From Pseudogymnoascus destructans (Eukaryota > Ascomycota > Leotiomycetes > Thelebolales > Thelebolaceae), in assembly GCF_001641265.1 (NCBI RefSeq), contig NW_020167530.1, positions 992,001 through 1,056,000 on the forward strand: a stretch of DNA of 64,000 bases. Reading direction: 5' to 3'. Below the pieces are notes generated by a model, which was not told the origin of the DNA, made no database searches, and saw only the letters and a program-made list of their open reading frames with translations. This document shows positions 20,803 to 32,173 of this stretch, one piece after another (position 1 is the stretch's first letter; every line of letters starts with the position of its first letter). The translations under genes were made by a program, and so were the position numbers.

Positions 20803-23800
20803 TCACTCCCTACCTCCTCGGCAAATTATTCCCCCCAAACCTCCCTCCCCCCCCAAACTCTGTCTCACAATCGACTCCGCCGCCGCCGCCGCCGCCAGCC
20901 TCTCGCGCTGGCGACTCCTATCCCTCAAATACGCCACCGCCACGCCCTCATGTCTCATCCGCAGAATCCTCAGGATAACATCATCACTCGGATCCGCCTG
21001 GGCCTCTCTCCTCTTCTCCTCCTTCGCCTGCCTCATCGTGCCTAGATTCCTAGAGAGCATAATACTCTTCCCCCTCCGCAAACTGGTCGCGCTCCCCAAA
21101 CCAGCGCCTAGAGACGGTCCCAAACTCCCCGGCGGCAAAGAGAGGGATGTGCGTTGCGCCAGCGCCCTCGCAGCAGTAGCAGACGCCATCCGCTCCGACG
21201 TCTTAATAAGCGAGTCCGTGGGATCAAAGTAGAAAAACGCCAACTGCTTCAGCTCATGATACTTCGCATTCTTCAGCACATCATCCCGGACCCCCATCGC
21301 CTCCCCCGTCTCCTCATCCCTGGCATTAAAAAACGCCCTCAGCAGCTCCAACCACAAGAACACCGTATCCGCCTCCTGCCTACTCAGCGCCTTCTGCGGA
21401 CTCGGCCTATCGCTCAAGGGCGGGATGAGCAGCGCCTCGATGGCGAGGAGGACTTCCTTCCACAGCCGCGTCATGACGGCGATCATGGAGGCGGTGGTGA
21501 GCGTCTGCTGCATGATGGCGAAGTTGTCGTCGAAGTAGGTGAAGAGTGGTTTTAGGGCGTTTTCGATGTCGAGGGGGAGGGGTGGGGGGGGAGGGAATGG
21601 CGGGTTTTCCACATGCTGGTTAGGGAGATGCCGCGGGAGAGGAGGCTGCGAAGGGCGTCGGGCGAGAGGGAGAGGTTGATGTAGGTTGAGAGCTGTGGGT
21701 GGGGGTTAGCGGGGGGTCTCTGGATGGGTTTTGGGGGGGGGGAGGGCTTACCTTATCCGTGATCTTCCGAATCATGTCGCGCTCGGTGCGCTTGAGTAGC
21801 CGGAAGGCCTTGCCAAAGTAGAACTGGATGTCGTCGCGCTCACCCTCCATACTGATGCGGAGAAGTAGTTTCCCCTGCGTATCGAGGTTGAGCCAGCACT
21901 CCTTAGGGAGGTAGTCCGAGAAATGTGACGGGTCGAGCTTGAGCGACGTCCGACCCATCAGGTCGTCATCGCCGAAGGTGTCAAAGTCCCAGATCGTAGC
22001 GACGATGTTGACGGGGCCGGACACGATGATGTCGATTGACTCGTCCCAGCGGGGATTCAGGTTCTTAGGCACGACCCGCGTCTTCATCAGGCGCTTCTTG
22101 AACTCATCGCCGAGGATGACGTACGGGTCGCTGAGGCCGTTGGTGTCGCAAGCCTTGAGGTCCTCGCCCTCCACAATCTTGACGGTGAAGACGTATTTAT
22201 TCGGCCTGCGCATCTGCTGCTGCTCCTTGGGTGTGATATTTCGCTGCAGCACCTCGGCGCACGCGTCGACATTCATTATCCTCTCGAGCTTGTCAAGCTG
22301 CTGCACCGCGAACTCGATGTTGTTCAGCTTTACCAGCGACTGCGGGTTGAACTGGAACGGCTCCATCTTCTCCTTGTTGTTCCACGCATCCTTGGCGAGC
22401 TGCATCCACCGGTCCTGCTTCGACTGTTTCGCCGTCGCCTCCTGCTCGGGAGTCAGCCGGTTCATCTCCTTGGTGAACCGCTCTTCGAGCGCCTCACAGT
22501 ACCGCGCCAGGCCCACCCCGAACGACTTCGACAGCGCCGTCATGAACTTGGCGTGATGCACATCGTCGTCCCAGTTGAGCTGGAAGATCTGGTCCGTCGT
22601 CTCGTTGAACAGCCGGAACACGTCGATGGCCGACACGCTGTGTCGCTCGTTATCGGTCGGGTTCTCCGAGCGCACCTCGAACTTGTCGTGCAGGATCGCC
22701 TGATCGACTAGATCCACCATCTTAACGTCCGCCACGTTGATCCAGCGCCACACAAAGTCTGCCAGCGCGTCCTCGATGTGAAACGCGAACGGTACGTCTG
22801 GCAGCGCCTGCTGGTGGATGCGCCGGATCTCCACGAGCTCCTTATACAGCGCGAAGCCGTCCTCTAGGTCGACCTCGGAGTTATTGGCGTGCGCCACGTT
22901 CAGGATCCGCTGGATCAGGTCCGCTGCGTCGTTCTCGAAGCTCGGGAACACCGTCTCCACCAGCACCGTCAGCGGGTTGACGCCCATGAACTCCGGGTTC
23001 TTCTTGTATCGCTTCTGGATCCGAGTGCACAGCTTCACCACCGACTTGCCTAGCTGCACGACGTGGTAGAACTGCCATTCCTCCTGGTTCTGAGGCACCT
23101 CGGCCTCGAGGTATCCTCGGTAAACCGCTGCTGCCTGCTCTCTCAACCCCCTATCCAGCTGCTCGCTATAACCCTGCACCTGCTCCGGGCTCTGCTGGAA
23201 GCACTCGTCGTTATAAATATGGCTCTCCAGAATCACCATCACCGGCCCCACCGACGGCGGCTTCGAGTCATAGCAGTGTTGTAGAACATCATACAAATCC
23301 CGCAATAGCGAATCGTGGACACTGACAAGCGTATGTCGATACAGCGCAAGGTCATTGATAGTCCAGTGCGAGCGGTCGATGGACTGCAGTCCACCCGCAT
23401 GTGCGAGCGTGCTAGACTTCTTGGTCTCTGCGGGTGGGTTCTTAATCATCTCAAACGCCGCATCGAGCTCCTCAAGCCCGATTTCCCGGTCCTTGAAGCG
23501 CTGCACAGAGACGTCGAGGTAGAGGATCAGCCGAGAGAACTGCGGGACGCGCCATCTAATCGCGAGCTCGGTGAGGAGTTCGAGGGATTGCATGCTAAGC
23601 GGAGGTGCGGGGGCGCCGCTCTCTGCATTGTGTTCTGTATGTAGTTGATCGTATGTAGCAGCGTGCATGAGTATGGATCTGTAGTATGCCCGTGGGTCCG
23701 GAGGGATATACACGAAGCTGACTTCTTCGAGATACAGCCGGCTAGACGGTTCATCGCTCAATGACAAGCCGCCCATATCTCCAGGCTGCGTCTGGCTAAA

Positions 23801-24985
23801 TGATGATCGTGACGTGCGCTCTGTCGGGCTCGAAATCGTATTATAATAACCGGCATCTGGTTGCATGGGTATAATAGTAGGCAGTGGTTTGTTGAGCCCA
23901 GTCGTCGGTAGAGCGCCAGGCTTAGTACTCGCCGAGGATGATTTGGCCAATTCGGGCTTGACGTGTAATATACCCAGCATCATCTGTGACAGGTCATGAC
24001 TCTCCGCCTTCTTCCACGCCTGATACCCCTCGTCAACAACAAAGTCATTAGAGGAGAGGGCGCGCGCCGACTGCGAGTTGATGCACTGCTGGTACGATTT
24101 CAGCTCCGTCAGGGCTACCTCCTCCGTCCAGAACTTCTTATTCGCATCGATATCAGACTGCACCTGCGAGTTCCGCATCCCAAATATGCGTCCCACAACC
24201 TGCACCATCGGCATATCCTTCACATCGTAGCTGATCGGGTTAACAACCTCAATATACGAATCGCTAGGCCCCGCACCAGACGACAAGTCTTGGTCGTCCG
24301 TCAGAAGCTTCTTCTCAAGCGTCGCCAGCCGACTCATCAGCTCTGGCCTATCCTTATCATACCCATGATCCTTCATCGTATTGCTCAACAACCTCAGAAA
24401 CAACGCCACATGTCGATCCAGCAGATTTTTCCACGAGTCATCCCCCGGCGACTTCCCCTTCTGCAGCGACTTAACCGCATTCGAGTAGAAAATCAGCACC
24501 AAATCCTCCACGCGCCTCTCCTGCTCCATGCGCCTCCTAAACGTCGCCTCCGTGAACGCCGTATACGCCTCCGCAAAGCTCCTCTTGACCGCCGGATCAT
24601 TATACCCCGGCAACCGCTCCTTCATCATCAGCACGCCCGTCATCCGCTTCTCCAGCGGCCCCATAAAGCCATGCGGCAGCTTGGCGCTCTTCGCCGAGCC
24701 AACCCCAGACGAGAAGTCCTTGACCAGATCCCCAATCGTCGACGCCCGGTGGCTGATCGCCTTCGGCGCCGCCGCCAGGTACTGCTTCCGCTTGGCGCGC
24801 GGCTGCAGCAGGTGATGCAGGAAGGCCGCGCGCAGCGCATACGTGTAGCTCTCGTTGTACGTCACCACCTTTGGCATGAAGCGCGAGACGGTGCGCGAGA
24901 GGCGGTCGGACAGTGAGCCATTCATGTTGCGCGGCAGCCGGCGCGCCGTGGAGCCCCGCGCCGAGCGCGACGAGGACGTCGACAT
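20803..24985 (-). CDS. UNC13/Munc13-like protein (DUF810, MHD domains, C2), with apparent frameshift in a C-run
   Basis: Exon 1 (24985-21752) encodes about 1,078 residues. I start at MSTSSSRSARGS; an in-frame ATG lies 53 codons upstream at 25144, but its extension is low-complexity. The MUN/DUF810 helical region spans most of the protein. A C2 domain lies near residues 928-1045 (KYVFTVKIVEGEDLKA, NGLSDPYVILG, LNPRWDESI, WDFDTFGDDDLMG), with the Asp residues expected for calcium or lipid binding. A 59-bp intron (21751-21693) leads to LSTYINLSLSPDALRSLLSRG. The frame then breaks at a run of eight C (21591-21584), after which the conserved MHD2 part DIENALKPLFTYFDDNFAI continues one frame over to the stop at 20803. 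The family primes vesicle fusion or membrane traffic. Loss of one C would explain the break, so it may be a sequencing error. Confidence 0.85.
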
Positions 24986-25424
24986 CGCGGCAATGGGAGG
25001 AAGGGGGGGGCTCTGTGGTGTGTCGTCCGCCGATGGATGGTGGGGGGTGGGCGCGGGGAAGGTTGGGCGTCTGTTTGTTGCTGGTGCCTGCTGTTTACCG
25101 GTCGGGGATGTTGAAGAAGGAAATATACGTTTGAGGCAAGGCACGCGCGTCGCGAGCAGAGCTGTGCTGGGTGGTTTTTCTGTGCCCGTTTGGGAGGTTC
25201 CTCGTCTTTGCTACGTTTGCGTCAGGTCCAGCCTCGTAGCGGCGGCTGGGGGTAGGTTTGGCGGGTATATGGTGGTTGCGAAGGTGAGCAGGGCCAGGGG
25301 TCAGATTGGGTTTAGCGAGGCTGCGGCTGCTCCTGTTCTGTTATGAAACTTCTCTCAAACAAAACGTCAGAGGGGCAAATGTGCGATAATGCGATAATGG
25401 TAATAATAGCAACAATGGAGGTAC

Positions 25425-27453
25425 AGTCAACCCCAGTTATAACGATCCTGGATACAACGATATTTTTGATATAGCGATATATTTTTCGGAACCAATTCTA
25501 TTTCCACACAACTTACGATACTACGATAATCGTTACAGTTCCACCCTATTATTGTTATATCCAGTCTGACGTATTCTTAGGATCATGAGCCAGAGGCACA
25601 GTATTAAATTAGAACAAAGGCGCGCCCTTCGTCGCTAGGCACATCGACAGCACCTAAAGCCTACACAGAAGCAATGCATCGAATGGTTCCTCTACGAATA
25701 CAATCACAAACGTAGCCAGTCAACTGTTTCCGAATCCTTAAGTCTACGCTTCTCCCACCTCGACGAGATAATACACCACAAGGCATGCGACTTCGAGAAG
25801 GCTTCTAGCCTGACTTAGAGAAGGTTCTGTTTACATGGCAGCAGCGTATTAAAGCAAGAGGGGGATTTACAACTAGAGAGCTTCTGCAAACAAAGGCAAG
25901 AGATATATAGCGCTAGTTTCTACAACACTCTAGCAAGCCAGTCCTAGAGTTCAGCATTAGATGGCTTGAGGGATTTAAGAAGCGCTTTAAGATATCATTA
26001 AAAGTTCGACACGGAGAAGCCTTATCTATCCTAGCTTCTATAGAAGAGGAAGTGAGAGCCTTACAAACTATGGCAGGGGAATATCAAGAGGAGGATATCT
26101 ATAGCATAGACGAGAGTGGCCTTTATTAGAGGATGATGCTCTCTCGAGGCCTCTCATCACAACATCAAGCTGGTTTAAAGAAAGACAAGTCTTGGGTCTC
26201 TCTTGTCTTTTGTGTTAATGCAACTAGACAGATCAATTTCTAGTCTAGTTCATTAGCAAAGCTAAAACACCACGCGCTTTGCAATTTGTATTAGTTCATA
26301 TAATAGGACGGTAATGGCAGTGGAATAAGAAAGCTTAGATGAATATAATGATTATGACAGAGTGGCTTTAAGCTTTTTATTAGCATATTAGCACAACATG
26401 ACAAGTTCTTTTTATAATGGACAACTTCTCTGCCTATTATACCACAATTAAGCTTTGTCCTCCTCTATTAAATATTTGAATATGTTAGCTACCTGCTAAT
26501 AGTACAAGTCACTACTAGCCTCTTGATCAAGGGATTATTCAGAATTGCAAAGCTTACTACTAGCAACATTGGCTATAATATATCTTACAATCCTTCGACT
26601 TAAATGTAGATCCTCTATCGTTAATGAATGTACACCTTGCAATCCATTAGATCTTACGAAGCTAGAATAACAAAATTACAAATAGTACAATCTACAATTG
26701 CTTTCGCAATCAACACTTGTCTCTTCGCCTATTTCACTTCCTACTCTAATTATGCCTCATGAAGTTACATAGCTATATCAAAAGGTTATAGAAGCAGGAA
26801 ATATACAAGACGCTATGTTAGTTGCAAATTTTCTTAACCCTGTTGACGAAGATGGATGATGGAGAGGATGAGCAGAATGTAGGAGAAGATGAGGTTTTAC
26901 AAGAAGTGCTACAAGTGTTACGATTATAGCTTACAGGTTGTTATGGTTGTTATGGTTGTTATAGTTATTACAGTTGTTACGATTTTGTTACAGGTGCAGC
27001 CTTAGCCACCAAGGCTACAACCGCTAAGCGGACAACTGTATATTACGAGGAATAGCCTCACCTTCCTTCCTTCTTCCTCTTCTTCTCTCTTTAGATTCAA
27101 TCTAGCTTATTATTCTCCAGACTGGCTTCTTGACCTCCGTGACCATCATAACAACAAGAGCATTTAGGTTTACCAACTACTTAAAGTGATGAAGAAGACG
27201 ATGATCAGTTTCTACAGCCTATGTACTTAATGGCTGATGCTAAACAAGCTCTTCATATATTGATTGGATTTGCTAAAAGCCAAGAATCTCTTTCTTCTGA
27301 TTATTTACAGACACTAGAGCAGTTGGAATCAGCAGTTAAGGGCATTTAGCAGGCATCATTAGTTCAGGGGACATTAGATACATAGATTACATAATATATT
27401 CTATTTTGGTTATAGCGATATACTAGTTATAATGATAGTGAAATGGTAGACAG
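25425..27453 (+). pseudogene. degenerate pogo/Fot1-like DDE transposon
   Basis: The left end starts at TA|CAGTCAACCCCAGTTATAACG. The right end, before 27454, is related when inverted (CTGTCTACC... ATTATAAC). Between them a plus-strand reading frame, broken by many TAG and TGA codons, still shows a helix-turn-helix/CENP-B-like part (KPTQKQCIEWFLYEYNHKRS, then FKKRFKISLKVRHGEALS) and the first catalytic motif DIYSIDESGLY. This is the Tc1/mariner superfamily, pogo branch. Most stops are TAG where CAG or TGG is expected, which points to repeat-induced mutation. A solo LTR interrupts it at 26916-27153. Confidence 0.8.
26916..27153 (+). mobile_element. solo LTR (238 bp), Gypsy family A, inserted in the pogo element
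   Basis: It starts TGTTACGATT and ends CCATCATAACA, flanked on both sides by the 5-bp duplication ACAAG. The second half closely matches the LTR at 48286-48490 (TTCTCTCTTTAGATTCAATC... CATCATAACA). The first part contains short GTTATGGTT repeats. No internal element sequence accompanies it. Confidence 0.9.
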
Positions 27454-27700
27454 TGTAAGGACACAGGGCACCCAGCTCACAGTAATAGCATATGAGAGTG
27501 CAAGTCAGAGGCTAAACAGATGCTATCCTATAGGTCTACTACGAAGGATACAAAAAAGAGAATGAGGAACCCCGTTGGGTCAATCCCCTTAAGTACCTGA
27601 AACGGGTCCGACTCAGCTAACCTGCCCTAACTCTCCCCACATGACCGTAACCTGTCCGACTCTGATCCCTTCCGTCACTGAGGGCGGAGGCATCCTTACA
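27454..27700 (-). mobile_element. LTR (247 bp), Gypsy family B, 3' LTR of a minus-strand element
   Basis: It begins TGTAAGGACACAGGG and ends GGCATCCTTACA (8-bp terminal inversion TGTAAGGA/TCCTTACA). A polypurine tract, seen as CTACCCCCCCTCTT on the plus strand, abuts it at 27701. This identifies it as the 3' LTR of an element read on the minus strand. It lies right at the end of the pogo remnant. Three related copies are at 30703, 45587 and 47766. Confidence 0.9.
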
Positions 27701-28299
27701 CTACCCCCCCTCTTAAGAGAGTGTTTTGTCTGCGAAACACGCTGTGAGAATCATTTCCGCAACATCTCTGAATGGTATCTGTGAGAAGAGCGTTCTATGT
27801 TGGCAGGAATTCTGTTTGTAATTGCATCTGTAACAACCCTGTTTATGTGCCGTGTCGGGAAGGTGCGTTGTATGTCATGCTAGAGTTGTGCCGTATCGAC
27901 TCCGTTTAGTGTGCGAAACCAGAGTTTGCTTTGTTCACTCTGGGGTACATTCCTGATGGTCCGAGTGGACTCCGAATCGCATCTGCGAAGCGTTCGGGTT
28001 GAACTGTCCTACGTATAAAAGGAGAAGTGGCCACGCTAACCTGATTCGGAGTTCATTGTTGTAAGCCAGACTATGAGTACGCAGCCGCATCCACTTCTTC
28101 TTGTTGTCTCCAACAACAACGCCAGCGACCACCCCTCTGAGGATGGTAAGTGACCCCTTCTTGTGGATTGTTTGACGGTGTACTAATAAATTGGATAGAT
28201 ATTTCCAATCCACATGAACGAGTAGGTGATGGGAACGTGTTGGTGCATGGGTGACAACGTGTGCTGGGTGACGGGATTCGCAGAATTCCAACTTTAACA

Positions 28300-28976
28300 A
28301 TGCCGGTTCCGACACCCTCTGGGGCCCTTTCGGCTGCGTTCCGAGTGCTCTGTCTGCGCTGCCTTCAGGCAAAAGCCTGTGGGATCCAATCTCACGATTG
28401 CGTCTGGTCCGCGGCCAGCTCCAAGTGCCGGTACTGCACCGCGCAGCACTCGGCTTGCATCCCGGTAGGTTTTCTTGTGGGATTCGGTGTTGGGGTTGGT
28501 TGGCTGGTGCTGATCTTGGTGGGAATAGCTGCCCTGGTTCCTTGGGGGAGAGTTTGCGGCCCTCCACGCTGCCAAAGAGGCCACCCCCCTATTCCCGCTG
28601 ATGTCGCCGCCGCCGCCACTGAGGCAAATCGGGTGACCCTCCTGGCCACCCAGAGCATCCCAAAGTTTCGCTCCGAGGCAGAGCGTGGCCTCTACAAGGA
28701 GGCACGCACCACTCGGGCTGCCCTCGAGTTGGGGCTTGCCGTGAGTAGACCCCCTTTCCCTTGTGTTGTTTCGGTGCTGACTCTGGGCAGCAAATTCGGT
28801 CGTCGCTGCGCCGTCTGCGGATGGAACAGGAGAGCATCCCGGCTCTCCTGGGGGAGTTGGTGGCTGCTGTGGGCAAACTGCCCACCGCTGCCGCTCATGC
28901 GGTCGCCACGACTCGGGGTGATGGGAGGAAGGAGGGGGAGGAGGATAGAGAAGTTGGGGCGGCCTACGGGGCCTAG
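28300..28976 (+). CDS. GC-rich cysteine-motif gene antisense to, and carried within, a Gypsy element
   Basis: A plus-strand gene between the 3' LTR and the pol end of the minus-strand Gypsy element. From ATG 28300 it encodes a motif C-X2-C-X5-C-X6-C-X8-C-X2-C-X6-C (LCLRCLQAKACG ... CRYCTAQHSAC), reminiscent of a Zn2Cys6-type cluster. A probable intron lies near 28465-28528. Then comes a long Ala/Arg-rich helix (ATEANRVTLLATQSIPKF, AERGLYKEARTTRAALELGL), a clean 50-bp intron (28741-28790, GTGAGT...GGGCAG), a further helix (SLRRLRMEQESIPALLGEL) and TAG at 28976. An upstream ATG at about 28074 with a GTAAGT donor at 28156 could add a 5' exon. Exact 5' splicing is unresolved. The GC content is much higher than the surrounding elements and there are no RIP-like stops, so it looks recently functional. 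Role unknown; DNA binding is only an inference from the cysteines. Confidence 0.5.
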
Positions 28977-29139
28977 GTGGAGGAAGACCCTGTGTCGGAG
29001 GGGACTCGGTCCTGGCCCTTCGCATGGGGTCACTTCGATCCTTCGTCTCTCATGGTGGTAGCCGCTTGTTGTGACACCGGTGAGACGTTTGGGAAGGGTG
29101 ACTCCCGCAAGGGTTATGGTGGTGAGTGCGCCCTGGCTC

Positions 29140-31390
29140 AGAGGGTATTTAGTTTAGAGTCGTAGATAGCAACGACTCTATTTCTTCCACTTTGTCTTCC
29201 CTAGCGTGATCGTAGTTTTGTCCTCGCCCGCCTCCCATGCTGTTACCCATCCGAGTAGTTCTTGAGGTGGTCCTGGTAAATCTGGGTATTCCATGTGAAA
29301 CTCTCTGAGTTTATGGGGAGAGTTCATGAAGTTTGATGCTGGGTACCACTCCGGGTCCGGATCGTATCCTACCCAACTAACCCGGTATTGTAGTTGCTTC
29401 CGTCAGAGCCTCATGGTGAGGATCTTTTCCACTTCCCATTCCTCTACGCCATCTATCACTTCGCTGCTAGGCTCAGGCGGATCCTGACCAGGTAGGGGGT
29501 TATTCGGATCCTTCATGAGGACGTCTGGTGAGAACACATCGTGTATTTGAGAACTGGTAGGTAGTTCCAATCGAAACGCGTGCCCAATCCGTTCCAACAC
29601 CATATATGGTCCAACCCATTGTTGGCCCAACTTGCAGCTAGGGCGAGAGTTCTTCAAATTTTTGGTCGATAGGTACACTCTATCTCCTACATCCCAGTCG
29701 ATGGCCCTTCGGCATCGATTTGCATGCTTAGACATTTCTTCTTGTGCCTTTGACATGTTTTCCTTTGCATGGACCCATACGGAATGCATTCAGTCTGCAA
29801 CCGCCTTGGCTTCATCTCGGTTTGGTGCTTTTCGAGGTTTTCCAATCCCAACTCGTACGCGGATCGGTTCCATACTTGAGTCGGTAGGAGGTCATGCCAA
29901 TGGATGCATGGGGGAGTGTCATTTGCACGCGGTCCATTATGGGGATGAGTTCGCTCCAGTTATCCTGGTAATGGGATACGAAAGGCCTCAGTCTCTGATC
30001 GATGTATCGGTTCATGATTTCTGTCTTTCCATCGGTCTGCTTATGATAGGCAGTCGACAGCTTAACCTTAACACTGATATTTTGACAGAACTCCTGCCAA
30101 AAGGATGATACGAATTGGGGTCCGCAGTCGCTTACAATCGACTCCGGAGTGTGTCCGAATCGGTATATCCATTCGATGAACAATTGTGCCATTTGCCGGG
30201 CAGTTGTGGTTTTGTAGCAAGGTATGGTCACTGAACTCTTTCCGAGTCGGTCCATAAACACTAAGATGCTGTCATATCCATGCTTGTCCCTTGGGAACTC
30301 CTTGAAGTCCATGGTGAGGTGTTGCATAGGATATTCGGGTATGGGCAGCAGGTGTAGGAATCCTTGTTGCTTGGTGACATTGGTATGAGAAAGCCGACAT
30401 GTCACACAATTCCTCACACAGTGCAAACAATCCGCCTCCATCCCGACCCAGTGGTACTTCAGGGCAATCAATTGATAGGTTTTCTGGCCGCTAGGATGTG
30501 CCACCAACACCTGGTCGTGCACTTCTCAGATTAGTTTCGTACATAGCTCAGTGTAATGGTTCACACATAGCCGGCCTTTGTATAGAAGAAGCCAGCCGTT
30601 CAACGCGAACCTGTCAGGTAGGGGGTGTTTCACATGTGTCTCTGTAAACGACTCTCTGTTGTCCTCACATAAAGCCTCTATTAAATCAAAAGGCATCTGG
30701 GGTGTAAGAACACAGGGCACCCAGCTCACAGTAATAGCATATGAGAGTGCGAGTCGGAGGCTAAACGGATGCTATCCTATAGGTCTACTACGAAGGATAC
30801 AAAAAAGATGAAGGGGGAACCCCGTGAGTCAATTCCCTTAAGTACCCGAAACCCATCCGACTCGGTTAGCCCACCCCAATGATCACACGTGATCAGGGGG
30901 AACCTCGTGAGTCATTTCCCTCAAGTACCCGAAACCCATCTGACTCGGTTAGCCCGCCCAAATGATCACACGTGATCCGCAGCTACTCAGAGTCTGATCC
31001 TTAGAGTGAGAGACGAGAAGGCATCCTTACATGGGGCTTGGGGGTGTCCATCGAATTAATGGATGCTATGTAGCTCTCAGCGAGTTCGGTGCTGATTCGG
31101 GGGTGCAGGCGGCTTGGACCTAACAATACCCTCGCCCTACTATCAAGCTTGACTTTCTGCTGCATTACCAAGTCTTGGTCTCTTCGGCTCAGAATATCTG
31201 CCTTCTGGCTATTCTTGCCCGTGGTGTACGTAATGCAGAAGTTGAAGTTGGAGAGTAGTTCATCCACCAAACCTGCTTTGCGGTGAGAACCTTGGTAGAC
31301 ATGAAATATTCTAGCGAACGGTGGTCAGTGTAAACATCGACTTGGTGGCGCACCGAAGCTAACTCAGGCCTCCATTTTCTGAACAGCCTC
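29140..31390 (-). pseudogene. Ty3/Gypsy chromodomain retrotransposon pol, 5'-truncated copy (Gypsy-1)
   Basis: Read on the minus strand: an RNase H remnant (FRKWRPELASVRHQVDVYTD, then ITYTTGKNSQKADILSRRDQD, 31,400-31,170) with a frame break between the pieces. Then follow an H2C2 zinc-binding region (C-x2-C in HCVRNCVTCRLSH) and an integrase core with the D, D and E of MDFKEF, VSDCGPQF and TDGKTEIMNRYID (30,522-29,812). A C-terminal region contains DVGDRVYLSTKNLK and a chromodomain (EEWEVEKILTMRL ... YRVSWVGYDPDPEWYPASNF), ending near 29,150. Gag, protease and reverse transcriptase are absent; the copy is cut near 31,385. A solo LTR splits it at 30703-31031. The reading frame is otherwise good, so this copy is younger than the pogo remnant. 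Confidence 0.85.
30703..31031 (-). mobile_element. solo LTR, family B variant (329 bp) with internal 83-bp duplication, TSD TGGGG
   Basis: TGTAAGAACACAGGG...GGCATCCTTACA is flanked on both sides by TGGGG (30698-30702 and 31032-31036). Compared with the 247-bp copies it has two tandem 83-bp units (starting at 30813 and 30896, each GGGGGAACC...GATCACACGTGATC), which account for the extra 82 bases. It interrupts the pol frame of Gypsy-1 between RNase H and integrase. Confidence 0.92.
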
Positions 31391-32173
31391 TGAGGAAGGA
31401 AAGAAAAGGAGGAAGGACACACTCACTGAAGAAGGTGTAGATCCTGGATAGAAGCTCAACCAACTAAAGATCGAAGAGCGAGAGCGAGAGTGAGAAGCAA
31501 AGGTCAAACGATCGGGGAGGTGTAGGAAAAAGGTAAGAAGAAAGAAGGGCACGACCGCCTATGGAGCGGCAACCAACTGACACCAAGGGGGGTCACGGGA
31601 CCACCCTGCCTAGCGACCACCCCAAGGATTAGGGCGAACAGCCCAAACAAACGCAGAAGGCCATACTCGTTGCCGCCTCGGAATTGAGGACAATCCCGCA
31701 GAAGGGGAGGCAATTGTAAGGCGGCCCATCATGTGAGGCCGCCCTGAACTCAGGGGCTGCCTGGCAGTGGAGCCACTAGGGCTCGGTAAACTAGGGCATG
31801 TAAAAATATAGGATATAAGGAGCTGGAAGCCTCAGAAGGAGGCCTCCAGCCTAGACCTACTGTCTTGCAATACGATCTCACTTCCTGCCTTCTGACCTGG
31901 TTTCTGTAGGAGAATGTCCCCATCATTTATAGCTAAACCAAGCCATTGCATATGCTTGTAATACCGCATATCTATCAAAGTAATAACTAAAAAAAACAGA
32001 GAGACGACAACTTTAGTTGTGACCATTGGGGGCAAGGCTTTTATTTGTTTATCGTTAAAGCTAAAGTCATAGGCAAAGCCACTTATGAACCAGAGCCAAT
32101 TATGGCACCTGCCTTTTCATTTTAACTACAGTCTTATCACTAGGAAACCCACCTGAGGGATGTCACCAGCAGG
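31391..32173. other. unassigned repeat-like sequence between Gypsy-1 and the hAT element
   Basis: About 780 bases with no convincing open frame. The left part is purine-rich (AGAAGGAAAGAAAAGG...), the middle is GC-richer (CGGCCCATCATGTGAGGCCGCC) and the right part is AT-rich. It interrupts the RNase H reading of Gypsy-1 near 31,385, so it is probably another inserted element, perhaps an LTR. I could not identify matching ends. Confidence 0.4.

Noticed and set aside
23996..24916. Plus-strand Arg/Leu/His-rich frame of 306 codons
   Set aside because: It is the antisense of the UNC13-like coding exon. Arg/Leu/Pro-rich composition is typical of such shadows.
27454..27700. MITE (because of 8-bp inverted ends)
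   Set aside because: A polypurine tract adjoins it, it starts TG and ends CA, and other copies have 5-bp target duplications, all of which fit an LTR.
28294..29025. Minus-strand Pro/Arg-rich frame opposite the cysteine-motif gene, as a gag candidate
   Set aside because: It has no zinc knuckle or gag-like segment. The plus strand has splice sites and a coherent cysteine motif, so the minus reading is the shadow.
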